53,833 bases of DNA, from assembly GCA_016719855.1 (NCBI GenBank), contig JADJYH010000039.1, positions 1 through 53,833 on the forward strand, written 5' to 3'. Below, one piece after another: positions 42,083 to 50,758 of the stretch. The stretch's first letter is position 1. Every line of letters starts with the position of its first letter. The stretch is from Saprospiraceae bacterium. GTDB taxonomy: Bacteria > Bacteroidota > Bacteroidia > Chitinophagales > Saprospiraceae. Under the pieces are notes generated by a model. The model did no database searches. It saw nothing but the letters and a program-made list of their open reading frames with translations, and had not been told where the DNA came from. The position numbers and the translations under genes are program-made.

Positions 42083-42766
42083 ATGGACACCATTGCGCAG
42101 CGACTCCAAAAACACTTCACCGACCTGCACCAGCACCTGCCCGCACTGCCAACGGGCGTGGAGTGGCTGCTGCCGCTCGCCAAACTGCCAGAAACGGGGC
42201 GAGTTTTCGAGGCTTTTTTGAAAAAATACTATGATGATGCCCGCCCCCGGACGTTGATTTTGGGCATCAACCCGGGGCGGTTCGGGGCAGGCGTGACCAA
42301 TGTGGCTTTCACTGACCCCGTACACCTGGTGCGGGAGTGCGGCATCGAAAACGATTTTGAAAAAAGGGAGGAACTTTCCGCACAGTTCGTTTACAAAGTG
42401 GTGCATGCCTTCGGCGGGTTGGAGGCGTTTTATGCCCAGTTCTTTGTCAACTCCGTGGTGCCGTTTGGGTTTGTGAAAAATGGCGTGAATTACAATTATT
42501 ATGATGAGAAATCTTTGCAGGAAGCCATGAAGCCGCTCATCCAGCACCACCTGCGCAGCCTACTGGCATTGGGCATGAACCCATCTGTTTGCTTCTGTCT
42601 GGGAGAGGGTCAGAACTTCAAGTTCCTCTCAAAATTCAACGAGCAGGAGGGCTTTTTTGAAAAAATAGTGCCGCTGCCCCACCCCCGTTTCATCATGCAG
42701 TACCGCCGGAAACGGGTGGACGAGTATGTAGAATTGTACTTGGCGGCGTTGAAAAGCGCAGTTTAA
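42083..42766 (+). CDS. SMUG2-like uracil-DNA glycosylase family protein (DUF4918)
   Basis: 227 residues. The uracil-DNA glycosylase fold is indicated by motif 1 TLILGINPGRFGAGVTNVAF (about residues 72-91) and the later VPLPHPRFIMQYRRKRVDEY, which occupies the motif 2 position. Other conserved stretches are SAQFVYKVVHAFGGLEAFYA, SVVPFGFVKNGVNYNYYDEK and CLGEGQNFKFLSKFN. The GINPG motif 1 and HPRF motif 2 fit the SMUG2/DUF4918 subfamily of Bacteroidota, which removes uracil or other deaminated bases from DNA. Activity here is by family analogy. It is divergent from yidC, with a repeat hairpin in between, and convergent with the RsmB-type methyltransferase. Confidence 0.8.
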   Translation: MDTIAQRLQKHFTDLHQHLPALPTGVEWLLPLAKLPETGRVFEAFLKKYYDDARPRTLILGINPGRFGAGVTNVAFTDPVHLVRECGIENDFEKREELSAQFVYKVVHAFGGLEAFYAQFFVNSVVPFGFVKNGVNYNYYDEKSLQEAMKPLIQHHLRSLLALGMNPSVCFCLGEGQNFKFLSKFNEQEGFFEKIVPLPHPRFIMQYRRKRVDEYVELYLAALKSAV

Positions 42767-42786
42767 TTTTTGGCGGTGTATCAAAT

Positions 42787-42907
42787 GTAATGCTGCCAAT
42801 CTAGAGTTTGGGGCGGCCCCAAACTCTCTCTTCCTGCATTCTCGAGTTGAAGTGTCCGATGGGGGCCGCCCAGACCCTTGCTCAAAACAAGCGGGCATTA
42901 GCATTAC
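42787..42907. repeat. Nested palindromes in the convergent spacer
   Basis: AGAGTTTGGGG (42803-42813) pairs with CCCCAAACTCT (42817-42827) over 11 bp with a 3-nt loop. An outer GTAATGCT (42787-42794) pairs with AGCATTAC (42900-42907), and GGCGGCCCC can alternatively pair with GGGGGCCGCC near 42862. It may terminate both convergent genes. Confidence 0.6.
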
Positions 42908-42917
42908 TGCGCACTTC

Positions 42918-44159
42918 TCATTCTTTAACCAGCTCAATCCTCGCCATATAAAATCCATCAAATCCATGCTCCGATGGCGAGATTTTGCGCTCCTCCAGCA
43001 GTTTGAATCCTGGATTTTCGGACAAGAATCGCTCCACCTGCCGCTCATTTTCCGAAGGTAAAATACTGCATGTAGCATAAACCAACTGGCCGCTGGGACG
43101 CAGTATTTTGGAGTAGCTGCGCAAAATTTCCGCTTGCTTCTCCCGCACGGTATCCAGGAATTCGGGCGATAGTTTCCATTTGGCATCGGGGTTTCGGCGG
43201 AGGGTGCCGAGGCCAGAACAGGGCACGTCGAGCAGCAGGCGGTCAGCCGTGCCGTGCAACCGCTTGATGGTCTTGGACGACTCGATGGTGCGGGTCTGGA
43301 TGACGTGAGCACCGTTGCGCCTAGCCCGTTTGCGCAGCTCCTCCAGCTTCCAACCCTCGGTATCCAGGGCGATGATGCTGCCCCGGTTCTGCATTAGCGC
43401 AGCCAGGTGGAGCGACTTGCCGCCGGCGCCGGCGCAGGCATCCACCACCCTCATGCCCGGCTCGGCTCGCAGGAACTCGCCGATGCACTGCGACCCGGCA
43501 TCCTGCACCTCGAAAAAACCTTTTAGGAAAACGGGACTTTGGAAGATGTTTCCCCGTTTGTCCAGCACCAGTGCATCAGGTGCGATGGGCGTTTCCGTGG
43601 ACTCCCAACCCTCAGCGGCCAGCAGTTTTTTCAATTCCAACTTGTTGGTTTTCAGCGTATTGGCCCTGATGACCACCGCAGCCGGGATATTCAGCGCCGT
43701 CAGCTCTGCGTCCCATTTTTCACCCAATTCGGCAACTGCAAGCTCATCGAGCCAATCGGGGATGGACTGCGTGGTTTTGCGGTCGGCGACCAGCGCATCC
43801 CTTCGCTCCTGTACGAACTTGGCATCCAGCCCGGCAAACTCCGGCCAGTCGGGCAGTTCGAAATTGAAAATCGGGGAGCGGAGGTTCTTGAGCAGCAGGT
43901 TGACGCCCACGAGCCGTATCAATGACGGTTCATTCGGCACCTTCCTCAACTCCCAATGCCCAAATCCTATCTCCACCACCAACCGCCACCACCGCACCAT
44001 CTCGTAGGTGTTTTCGGCGATGAATGCACGGTCACGACTGCCCCATCGTGGGTCGGACTTGAGCATCCGCTCGATGGCCTTGTCGGCGTACATGCCGTCC
44101 CGGAAGATGTCGGTGAGCGCCTGGGTCACGGCCAAAACCAATGTTCGGTGTATTTTCAT
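42918..44159 (-). CDS. RsmB/NOP family RNA (cytosine-C5)-methyltransferase
   Basis: 413 residues. The N-terminal NusB-like helical region (ALTDIFRDGMYADKAIERML, RAFIAENTYEMVRWWRLVVE) is followed by VVIRANTLKTNKLELKKLLA and the catalytic domain. SAM motif I is VVDACAGAGGKSLHLAALMQ, the motif with the product-release Cys is LLLDVPCSGLGTLRRNPDAKW, and the nucleophile Cys is in LVYATCSILPSENERQVERF. It should methylate C5 of a cytosine in rRNA, probably 16S rRNA, by analogy with RsmB; the position is not predicted. Length and motif order are normal for the family. It is convergent with the glycosylase gene. Confidence 0.92.
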   Translation of the reverse strand: MKIHRTLVLAVTQALTDIFRDGMYADKAIERMLKSDPRWGSRDRAFIAENTYEMVRWWRLVVEIGFGHWELRKVPNEPSLIRLVGVNLLLKNLRSPIFNFELPDWPEFAGLDAKFVQERRDALVADRKTTQSIPDWLDELAVAELGEKWDAELTALNIPAAVVIRANTLKTNKLELKKLLAAEGWESTETPIAPDALVLDKRGNIFQSPVFLKGFFEVQDAGSQCIGEFLRAEPGMRVVDACAGAGGKSLHLAALMQNRGSIIALDTEGWKLEELRKRARRNGAHVIQTRTIESSKTIKRLHGTADRLLLDVPCSGLGTLRRNPDAKWKLSPEFLDTVREKQAEILRSYSKILRPSGQLVYATCSILPSENERQVERFLSENPGFKLLEERKISPSEHGFDGFYMARIELVKE

Positions 44160-44285
44160 GGGGCGAAGGTAGGCGATAGGGAATTGATAGCCTTTTACCT
44201 GAAAATCGGAGAATTAAAAATTGGCCTGGCGATTGAATTTGCGCAGGTCAAACTATATTTCAGGCTCAAAGGCTTTAACTCATCC

Positions 44286-45395
44286 TCAAAAATACCGGAT
44301 ATGGCTCGCCTTTTCCACCCGCTGGTCGAAGTCATAACCGAGCATCAATTCGAAGGAGCCGGAGGCAGCCGACTGCAGCTTGCCGAGTGGGTAATCGTAG
44401 GACATACCAAGGCGTAGGCCATTTCGGAGGTGAAACGTCGTCCAGAGGTCGAAGGAATCGTAGCTGCTCTGCTTCGGGCCTTGGGTGTTGAAGGCGGCAA
44501 AGGCCGACCGGAAAGAAAGGCCAAGCCAGATTTTTTTCTGGAAAAACAGGGAGGCATCAAGGTCGAAACTGGATGGAGCGCCAATCTCCCGCACGAGGTT
44601 GCCTTGACGGAAAAAGTTGTTGAACAGCCCCACACTTTTAAGTAAAAATGAGGGTCGGAACACGAGGTTGTCGCCGTTGAGTGGGATGGCGCCGCCCGTG
44701 GTCAGGTAAAAATGTCGGTGTACCCGTGCCCATTTTCGAATCGCATCCTGCTCTTCCGGGGCAATATCACGCAGTTGGAAGTTGGCGAGGTGTGGCATCG
44801 AAGCGCCAGCATAAAAGTTGGAGGTGTAAAAAAACAAGCCAGCGCCAAAATCAGGGAGCCAGAGGTTGGGCGTCTGGGTGCCAAATGCATTGTCAATCTC
44901 CTGTGGTTGCTGGAAATCGAGCTTGCTCCAGTCGGCCTTCCAGTTCATCACGCCGCCTTGCAGGCCAATGGAGAGCGTGCCTTTGCCGAAGTTTATACGG
45001 TAAGCATAAATGGCGTTTAGGTAGGTCGTTTGGCGGGCACCAGCGCTGGCGTTCACGAGGTTGAAGCCAAGCCCCACCCGCTTTTTGAAGGTGCTGTGGA
45101 TGGAAAAAGTCTGCGTCAGCGGGCGACCCTGCCAGCCTGCTTTGTCGCCGAGTGCCGCCCATTGGTCACGGTACACGGCCACCGCCGACAGGTATTCCCT
45201 GCTCCCGGCATAGCCTGGATTGTACACCAGCGTATTGAACATGTAGTGGGTAAACTGCGGCTCCTGCTGCGCCCGTGCAGGCGATTGTAGCACTACGACG
45301 AACAGAACCGCCCAAACCAAATTGCAGAGCCGACCGCCAGGTGTTGGCAGCTTGAGCAACATGCGAAAACAGGAAAAAGGTATGTTTGGCTTCAT
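44286..45395 (-). CDS. PorP/SprF family T9SS outer-membrane protein
   Basis: 369 residues. After a signal sequence (LVWAVLFVVVLQSPARAQ) comes the PorP/SprF hallmark QEPQFTHYMFNTLVYNPGYA-GS, then YRDQWAALGDKAGWQGRPLT, TFSIHSTFKKRVGLGFNLVN, GVMNWKADWSKLDFQQPQEI, PDFGAGLFFYTSNFYAGASM, FRPSFLLKSV and LRLGMSYDYPLGKLQSAASG, ending in a beta-strand-rich GSFELMLGYDFDQR. The fold is an outer-membrane beta-barrel. These proteins anchor or secrete particular T9SS cargo such as SprB-like adhesins. It stands alone here, without a neighbouring large adhesin; several T9SS cargo genes are elsewhere in the window. The start may be one of several ATGs within the first 20 residues. Confidence 0.92.
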   Translation of the reverse strand: MKPNIPFSCFRMLLKLPTPGGRLCNLVWAVLFVVVLQSPARAQQEPQFTHYMFNTLVYNPGYAGSREYLSAVAVYRDQWAALGDKAGWQGRPLTQTFSIHSTFKKRVGLGFNLVNASAGARQTTYLNAIYAYRINFGKGTLSIGLQGGVMNWKADWSKLDFQQPQEIDNAFGTQTPNLWLPDFGAGLFFYTSNFYAGASMPHLANFQLRDIAPEEQDAIRKWARVHRHFYLTTGGAIPLNGDNLVFRPSFLLKSVGLFNNFFRQGNLVREIGAPSSFDLDASLFFQKKIWLGLSFRSAFAAFNTQGPKQSSYDSFDLWTTFHLRNGLRLGMSYDYPLGKLQSAASGSFELMLGYDFDQRVEKASHIRYF

Positions 45396-45850
45396 CCAGC
45401 GGTCAGCATTTTGAGGGAGTTGGTCGGGTCTTCGTTTGTTTTCTAAACTTAAGGGGGGAATCTGTGCCGCTTTCCACCAGCAAGGAACAGGGAATCGGCG
45501 CTTGGACTTTCATTTGTTTGAAATTACTACCGCCATTGGCAAAAAGTATGCCCTCCTTGGGCTTTCACCGACTGCCGGATAATATCTACAAGCTTCCGTC
45601 TAATGTCTCAAAAAAGAACTCCCGTACCTTCTTGCAAGGCCGGGAGCACAGAACTTAAAAACAGCAGGATAATTCCATGCTAGGACGCATGGTAAAGAGA
45701 AATGACTTTTTGAAATGGCAGACGATGGACGGTTGACGGCGGTTGGAACCACCATCAAGTCAACTGGCATGGCTCACGGACGTGAAGCTACCCGTCTTTG
45801 TTTGAACGGCTTTGTTTCCGAAACAAACATTTCACTGCCGAAAATTTGCC
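45396..45850. other. 455-bp spacer between porP/sprF and the S24 repressor
   Basis: No gene was seen. It holds the terminator at 45611-45646, the palindrome CCATGCTAGGACGCATGG (45676-45693) and TTTGTTTCCGAAACAAA near 45810. A near -7 box (TACTTTTTG on the minus strand, near 45545) may drive porP/sprF. Confidence 0.45.
45611..45646 (-). terminator. Intrinsic terminator downstream of the S24 repressor gene
   Basis: On the minus strand CTCCCG, an inner CCTT/AAGG pair and CGGGAG (45646 to 45619) form a hairpin followed by TTCTTTTTT (to 45611). It lies about 200 nt beyond the repressor stop. Confidence 0.7.
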
Positions 45851-46582
45851 TTAAAAATCACTGATTTTGCGCACGACCTTGTACAGCCGTGTGTGTACGT
45901 TCACCTCTTCGATGAACGGGTCGTGCTCCAGGTGATTGGCGGAGATGAGTTTGAGATGGGTGATTCGCCCGCCGTGGTTGATCCGTTGGACGTGCTTGAC
46001 CCACATGGAGCCGTTATTCTTCACGGCGTAGATTTCGTTGTCCTTCAACTGGTCCATCCGCTCCACTTCCCGGCACACCACGATGTCGTCGTCCATGATG
46101 ACTGGCTCCATGGAGTTGCCATTGATTTGGAAGGCAACGAGGCCGCCACCCTGCAAGCCGGGTAGCGAAAACCAGGAACTTTCCTCCGTGGCGAAGCTGC
46201 CCGTATCCACGGAACTACCTGCAAATGCTGCAACGGTGGTGAAAAGAATATTGCCTTTGGGAGTAATCAACCCCAATTCGGAGGTGCGCTTGGGCAGGTC
46301 AACGCCAAACGGGGTGCCGGTGCCGTCGAGCAGGTAGTCCTCGTTGACGCCGTACTCCCGGCAGAACTTGCGGGCCTGCGAGTAGCTGACGACCCGTTTG
46401 TCGTCGCCGGTGAGGAATGCCCGGATGATGTGGCCATAGCCTTTGTTGCCAAGGATTTTTTCTGCTACGTCGCCGATGCCCTTGCCGCTGCGGTCGTTTT
46501 TGACGATGGCGCCACGGTCTTCGAGCATTTGAAAGACCCGGATGAAACGGTCGTTGAGTTCGAGGCGGTCTTCTCCAATCAT
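45851..46582 (-). CDS. Phage-repressor-like transcriptional regulator, HTH plus S24 (LexA/CI-type) peptidase
   Basis: 243 residues. An N-terminal helical DNA-binding region (ELNDRFIRVFQMLEDRGAIV, then KGIGDVAEKILGNKGYGHII and SYSQARKFCREYGVNEDYLL) is followed by a GTGTPFG linker and the S24 domain. The putative self-cleavage Ala-Gly bond lies in VAAFAGSSVD (about residues 118-127). The catalytic Ser is in VAFQINGNSMEPVIMDDDIV and the general-base Lys in IYAVKNNGSMWVKHVQRI. By family, it represses target genes until RecA-stimulated autocleavage. No prophage or umuD/dinB genes are adjacent, so its targets are unknown. An inverted TTTAAACAA / TTGTTTAAA pair lies just upstream and could mediate autoregulation. 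Confidence 0.85.
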   Translation of the reverse strand: MIGEDRLELNDRFIRVFQMLEDRGAIVKNDRSGKGIGDVAEKILGNKGYGHIIRAFLTGDDKRVVSYSQARKFCREYGVNEDYLLDGTGTPFGVDLPKRTSELGLITPKGNILFTTVAAFAGSSVDTGSFATEESSWFSLPGLQGGGLVAFQINGNSMEPVIMDDDIVVCREVERMDQLKDNEIYAVKNNGSMWVKHVQRINHGGRITHLKLISANHLEHDPFIEEVNVHTRLYKVVRKISDF

Positions 46583-46599
46583 GACTTTTGATTTTGAAG

Positions 46600-46671
46600 T
46601 TTAAACAATTAATCAGTGATACGGAGGCAAAATTAAAACAAATTATTTTATCTCAAAATTTTTTGTTTAAA
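46600..46671. promoter_or_regulatory. Possible operator upstream of the S24 repressor
   Basis: TTTAAACAA (46600-46608) and TTGTTTAAA (46663-46671) are exact inverted copies flanking the AT-rich start region of the repressor gene, beginning 18 nt before its ATG. Autoregulation is a guess from position. Confidence 0.3.
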
Positions 46672-46686
46672 TTTTTTGATTCTTTT

Positions 46687-47244
46687 TCAAATTTGTTTGC
46701 GGACTGCCCAATCGTCCTTCAGGAGACTGAAAACCTCTACATCATGAAAGCTGCCGTACATTCGGAGCGCCTTTCGAAGGATGCCTTCCGACTGAAATCC
46801 GAGGCGAATCGGCACAGCACGGCTCAGTTCGTTAGCGGGTATCACGAGAATCTCAAGGCGGTTAAATCCTTTCTTTTTAAACAAGAACTCGATAAAACTT
46901 GCGCAGGCCCGGGTCATGATGCCCTGCCCCTGGAGGTCTTCCCGAAGCCAGTAGCCGATTTCGCAGCGGCGGTGTTCTTTGTTGAAATGCACAACGCCTA
47001 GCGAGCCAGCCACTTGCCCATTTGCCAAAATGAACGTGGTTAGGCGGCTGCCGTCGCTGTTGTCCTTCATACTTTCCCGCATGAACGTTTTTGTGTCTTC
47101 CACAGAGCGAGTGTCATCCACCCAAGGCAGCCACTTACGGAGGTAGGCCCTGTTTTCATCCACTGCCTGAAAGACGGCTTCGGCCAGTTCAGGCCTTGCA
47201 AGATGGAGGCTCAGGTGCTCGTCAATTCGAATAAATGGCGTCAT
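46687..47244 (-). CDS. RimJ/RimL-type GNAT N-acetyltransferase
   Basis: 185 residues from the ATG at 47242-47244. The RimL pattern is clear: LSLHLARPELAEAVFQAVDENRAYLRKWLPWVDD at the start, TTFILANGQVAGSLGVVHFN, CEIGYWLREDLQGQGIMTRA (acetyl-CoA pyrophosphate loop QGQG), FNRLEILVIPANELSRAVPI and LGFQSEGILRKALRMYGSFH-DVEVFSLL. Such enzymes acetylate N-termini of ribosomal proteins or free amines; the substrate is not known. A longer frame would add 27 unlike residues. It is upstream of and in the same direction as the S24 repressor, about 105 bp away. Confidence 0.88.
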   Translation of the reverse strand: MTPFIRIDEHLSLHLARPELAEAVFQAVDENRAYLRKWLPWVDDTRSVEDTKTFMRESMKDNSDGSRLTTFILANGQVAGSLGVVHFNKEHRRCEIGYWLREDLQGQGIMTRACASFIEFLFKKKGFNRLEILVIPANELSRAVPIRLGFQSEGILRKALRMYGSFHDVEVFSLLKDDWAVRKQI

Positions 47245-47365
47245 ATTGGATTGTGTTTTCAAGTTCTGGATAGCAAAAAATGACTGCCAAGCTACAAATA
47301 CTCGCTTTCTGCTGGCTGAATTCAAGTTTTAAGGGGATTCTAAGGAGTAAAAATAGCCCACATTT

Positions 47366-47373
47366 TACCTTTG
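47366..47373 (+). promoter_or_regulatory. -7 box of the haloperoxidase-like gene
   Basis: TACCTTTG matches TANNTTTG exactly, about 127 nt before the ATG at 47500, giving a leader of about 120 nt. Confidence 0.5.
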
Positions 47374-47499
47374 CCCGTAACACTTACCGAAGCATATCAT
47401 TCGCCAGCCCTATTTCTTCCAACAATCACTAGGAACTTCGACACTACCATTTTTTTTGTCAAATGAACATACCGCTTTGCGGTAATTAAATCCTTTTAC

Positions 47500-50400
47500 A
47501 TGAAATTGAGAATCATTACATCCATCTTCCTTTTGCTTTCCATGTTCGGCGCGGTGCAAGCACAGCACTCCGCTGCACGTACTTGGAACGAAATGCTGCT
47601 CTATGCCATCAAGGGCGACTTAGGGCGGCCAACCGTCCATGCCCGCAACCTGTTTCACACATCCATCGTCATGTACGATGCGTGGGCAGCATACGACACC
47701 GTTGCTACACCTTATTTGTTGGGCAAAACGGTGGGCAACTTCACCTGCCCATTCAACGGTGTGCCAGTGCCCGCCAACCTACAGGCAGCACGGGAGCAAG
47801 CTGTCAGTTTTGCGGCCTACCGGCTATTGAAGCACCGCTTCCTGAACTCTCCCGGCAACAACAACCCGAATTTTTTCACCTCGCAGCAATTGGACTTCAA
47901 AATGCTGCAGTTGGGCTACGACATTAGCAATATCTCCACAGATTATTCCACTGGCGACCCTGCTGCGCTTGGCAACTACATCGCCAGCCAAATGATTGGC
48001 TTCGGCTACCAGGACGGTTCCAACGAGCAGTTCAACTACGCCAACCAGTATTATGCCCCGGTGAACCCACCGCTGGTGACCAAACTCGTTGGCAACCCCG
48101 ACCTTTTGGATTTCAACCGCTGGCAGCCATTGACCCTTGACTTGTTCGTTGACCAGAACGGCATCCCAACTGGGTTCAACACCCCGCCCGCACTCACACC
48201 TGAATGGGGCAACGTCGTACCATTTGCCATGGATGCAGGCGACTTGACCACTTTCCAACGTGCCGGCCACGACTGGAACGTTTACCACGACCCGGGCACA
48301 CCACCACTCTTGGACACCACTGGCAACACATCTTCCACTGAGTACATCTGGAACTTTGCCTTGGTTTCGGCGTGGTCGAGCCACCTCGCACCTGATGACA
48401 ATGCCGTCTGGGACATCTCCCCGGCTTCCATCGGCAATACCCAAAGCTTGCCCACCACCTTTGCCGAGTACCAGGCATTTTACAACTTGGAGCAGGGCGG
48501 CGCCGTCAGCCTTGGTCGGCCCATCAACCCGAAGACAGGCCAGCCGTACCCTCCACAGTTCGTCACCCGTGGCGATTATGCCAGGGTATTGGCGGAGTTT
48601 TGGGCAGACGGCCCCAACTCTGACACCCCTCCCGGCCACTGGTACGAAATCCTGAACTACGTGATGGACCACCCTGATTTTCAAAGGAAATACCGTGGCC
48701 AGGGCGAAGTAATTGACTTGCTCGAATACGACGTGAAGGCTTACTTCATGCTCGGCGGCGCACTGCACGATGCAGCGGTGACGGCTTGGGGCGTCAAGGG
48801 CTACTACGACGGCATCCGCCCGATTTCGGCCATCCGTGGCATGGCGGAACTGGGCCAGAGCAGCGACTCAAGCCTGCCGAACTACCATGTAGGAGGCCTA
48901 CCGTTGATCCCAGGGTTCATTGAAATGGTGGAAATGGGCGACCCGCTCGCTGGCATGAACAACGAAAATGTCGGCGAGGTCAAAGTACTCGCATGGCGTG
49001 GCCCAAATTACATTGTTTTTCCAGCCACCGACGAGGCGGGCGTAGATTGGATTTTGGCCAAATACTGGTGGCCTTACCAGCGGCCAACTTTTGTGACGCC
49101 GCCGTTCCCTGGCTATATTTCCGGCCACTCCACCTTCTCACGCACCGCCGCCGAAGTGCTGACCGCCCTCACTGGCGATGAATACTTCCCCGGCGGCGTG
49201 GGCGAGTTTGTTTGCAACGCAAACCAGTTCCTCGTCTTCGAGGACGGCCCAAGCCAAACCGTCACGCTCCAGTGGGCCACCTACCGTGACGCTTCTGACC
49301 AGTGCAGTCTTTCCCGCATCTGGGGCGGTATCCACCCACCTGCCGACGACATTCCGGGCAGGGTAATCGGAATGGAAATTGCCGCCGACGCCGTCATCCA
49401 TGCCGAGACCTATTTCTTCAAAGACGAGGACAATGATGGATTTTACAACTACGTGGACTGCAACGATCAAAACGCAGCCGTGAACCCCGACGCAACAGAA
49501 GTTTGCGACGACATTGACAACGACTGTTCTGGCCAAGCTGACGATGGCCTCGTTTTCACCAACTACTACCTCGACGTTGATGACGACGGATTTGGTGATG
49601 CAGCTTCAGCACTATCCTCCTGTCTGGCTGCCGCTCCTATTGGCTATTCCACTGACAACACCGATTGCGACGACACCGCCGCCGCCATCAATCCGGGTTC
49701 CGCCGAAATCTGCGACGACATTGACAACGACTGCTCCGGCCAAGCCGACGATGGGCTTACTATCACCGACTACTACCTCGATTCCGATGGTGACGGCTTC
49801 GGCAATGCGGCTATATCTTTGTCATCTTGCCAAGCATCTGCGCCAACCAACTATGTGGCCAACAACACCGACTGTGACGACCTGGTGGCTGCAATCAACC
49901 CTGATGCAGCGGAAATCTGCGACGGCATTGACAACGACTGTTCCGGCCAAGCCGACGACGGTCTTGTTTTCACAACTTACTTCCTCGACGGCGACGGCGA
50001 CGGTTTTGGCGACGCAGCCTCGTTCATCAGCTCTTGTGAAACAACGCCTCCGAACAACTACGTGACCAACGATGGCGACTGCGACGACAACAACGCTGCC
50101 ATCAGCCCGGCTGATGTTGAAATCTGCGACGATATTGACAACGACTGCGATGGCCAGGCCGACGATGGGTTGACCTTTTTCACCTATTTCCTTGACGGCG
50201 ACGGCGACGAATTTGGTGATGCAGCCTCGTTTTTGTCTTCTTGCGAAACAACGCCACCGGGCGACTACGTGACCAACAACGGCGACTGCGACGATACCAA
50301 TCCTGGCATCAACCCAGATGCCACTGAAGTGCCGAACGACAACGTTGACAACGACTGTGACGGCGAAGTTGACGAGACCAGCGCTACCACCGACGTGGCC

Positions 50401-50637
50401 CGCAAAAGCTGGAAGCTGTTCCCGAACCCAACCGCGGGCAGCTTGAACATCCAGTACGAGTTTACTGGCAAGCTCAACGTCCAGGTGTTCCGCACCGACG
50501 GTGGCCGCCAATTGGCCCAAACGCTTGACTTCACGGGCGGCGTTGCCAAGCTCGACATCGCTGAAATGCCGCAAGGCGTTTACTTGCTGACAGCTACCGA
50601 CGCACGGGCAACCGCCATTTTGCGGAACGGGTGGTGA
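47500..50637 (+). CDS. Vanadium-dependent haloperoxidase/PAP2-like protein with MopE metal-binding repeats and T9SS sorting domain
   Basis: 1045 residues. Signal peptide MKLRIITSIFLLLSMFGAVQA. The helical domain (RTWNEMLLYAIKGDLGRPTV, RNLFHTSIVMYDAWAAYD) to about residue 640 carries the vanadate/phosphate-site motifs FPGYISGHSTFSRTAAEVLT and SLSRIWGGIHPPADDIPGRV, whose His residues fit the PAP2/vanadium haloperoxidase pattern. Residues ~645-960 contain five roughly 60-residue repeats with DCDDTxxxINPxxxEICDDIDNDCSGQADDGL, the MopE-type putative metal-binding motif. The T9SS domain closes it (KSWKLFPNPTAGSLNIQYEF, LPQGVYLLT-type end). The protein should be secreted and metal-loaded. Halogenation or phosphatase activity cannot be told from sequence. 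A bidirectional terminator follows. Confidence 0.9.
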   Translation: MKLRIITSIFLLLSMFGAVQAQHSAARTWNEMLLYAIKGDLGRPTVHARNLFHTSIVMYDAWAAYDTVATPYLLGKTVGNFTCPFNGVPVPANLQAAREQAVSFAAYRLLKHRFLNSPGNNNPNFFTSQQLDFKMLQLGYDISNISTDYSTGDPAALGNYIASQMIGFGYQDGSNEQFNYANQYYAPVNPPLVTKLVGNPDLLDFNRWQPLTLDLFVDQNGIPTGFNTPPALTPEWGNVVPFAMDAGDLTTFQRAGHDWNVYHDPGTPPLLDTTGNTSSTEYIWNFALVSAWSSHLAPDDNAVWDISPASIGNTQSLPTTFAEYQAFYNLEQGGAVSLGRPINPKTGQPYPPQFVTRGDYARVLAEFWADGPNSDTPPGHWYEILNYVMDHPDFQRKYRGQGEVIDLLEYDVKAYFMLGGALHDAAVTAWGVKGYYDGIRPISAIRGMAELGQSSDSSLPNYHVGGLPLIPGFIEMVEMGDPLAGMNNENVGEVKVLAWRGPNYIVFPATDEAGVDWILAKYWWPYQRPTFVTPPFPGYISGHSTFSRTAAEVLTALTGDEYFPGGVGEFVCNANQFLVFEDGPSQTVTLQWATYRDASDQCSLSRIWGGIHPPADDIPGRVIGMEIAADAVIHAETYFFKDEDNDGFYNYVDCNDQNAAVNPDATEVCDDIDNDCSGQADDGLVFTNYYLDVDDDGFGDAASALSSCLAAAPIGYSTDNTDCDDTAAAINPGSAEICDDIDNDCSGQADDGLTITDYYLDSDGDGFGNAAISLSSCQASAPTNYVANNTDCDDLVAAINPDAAEICDGIDNDCSGQADDGLVFTTYFLDGDGDGFGDAASFISSCETTPPNNYVTNDGDCDDNNAAISPADVEICDDIDNDCDGQADDGLTFFTYFLDGDGDEFGDAASFLSSCETTPPGDYVTNNGDCDDTNPGINPDATEVPNDNVDNDCDGEVDETSATTDVARKSWKLFPNPTAGSLNIQYEFTGKLNVQVFRTDGGRQLAQTLDFTGGVAKLDIAEMPQGVYLLTATDARATAILRNGW

Positions 50638-50670
50638 AGTTTTGATTTGACAAATTTTTTGATAAAAAAA

Positions 50671-50704
50671 ACGGGCGTCCGATTCTTCGGATGCTCGTTT
50701 TTTT
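50671..50704. terminator. Bidirectional intrinsic terminator
   Basis: GCGTCCGA pairs with TCGGATGC (one G-U pair) around TTCT, extended by flanking CG pairs, with seven T after it (50698-50704) and eight A before it. It ends both the haloperoxidase gene (plus) and the monooxygenase gene (minus). Confidence 0.85.
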
Positions 50705-50758
50705 ATTTGGTCAAAGTCTGCTCGAAACTCGTGAACCAAATCTCAAAACCTCAGCCAT

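Noticed and set aside
49440..50390. Repeated DNA as a CRISPR-like or satellite array
   Set aside because: The repeats are in frame, code for the MopE-type motif, and have no constant spacers.
49822..50739. 305-codon minus-strand frame opposite the MopE repeats
   Set aside because: Periodic VVVNVVADF-type sequence is simply the reverse reading of the DNA repeats encoding DCDDxxAAINP; the plus-strand gene is well supported.
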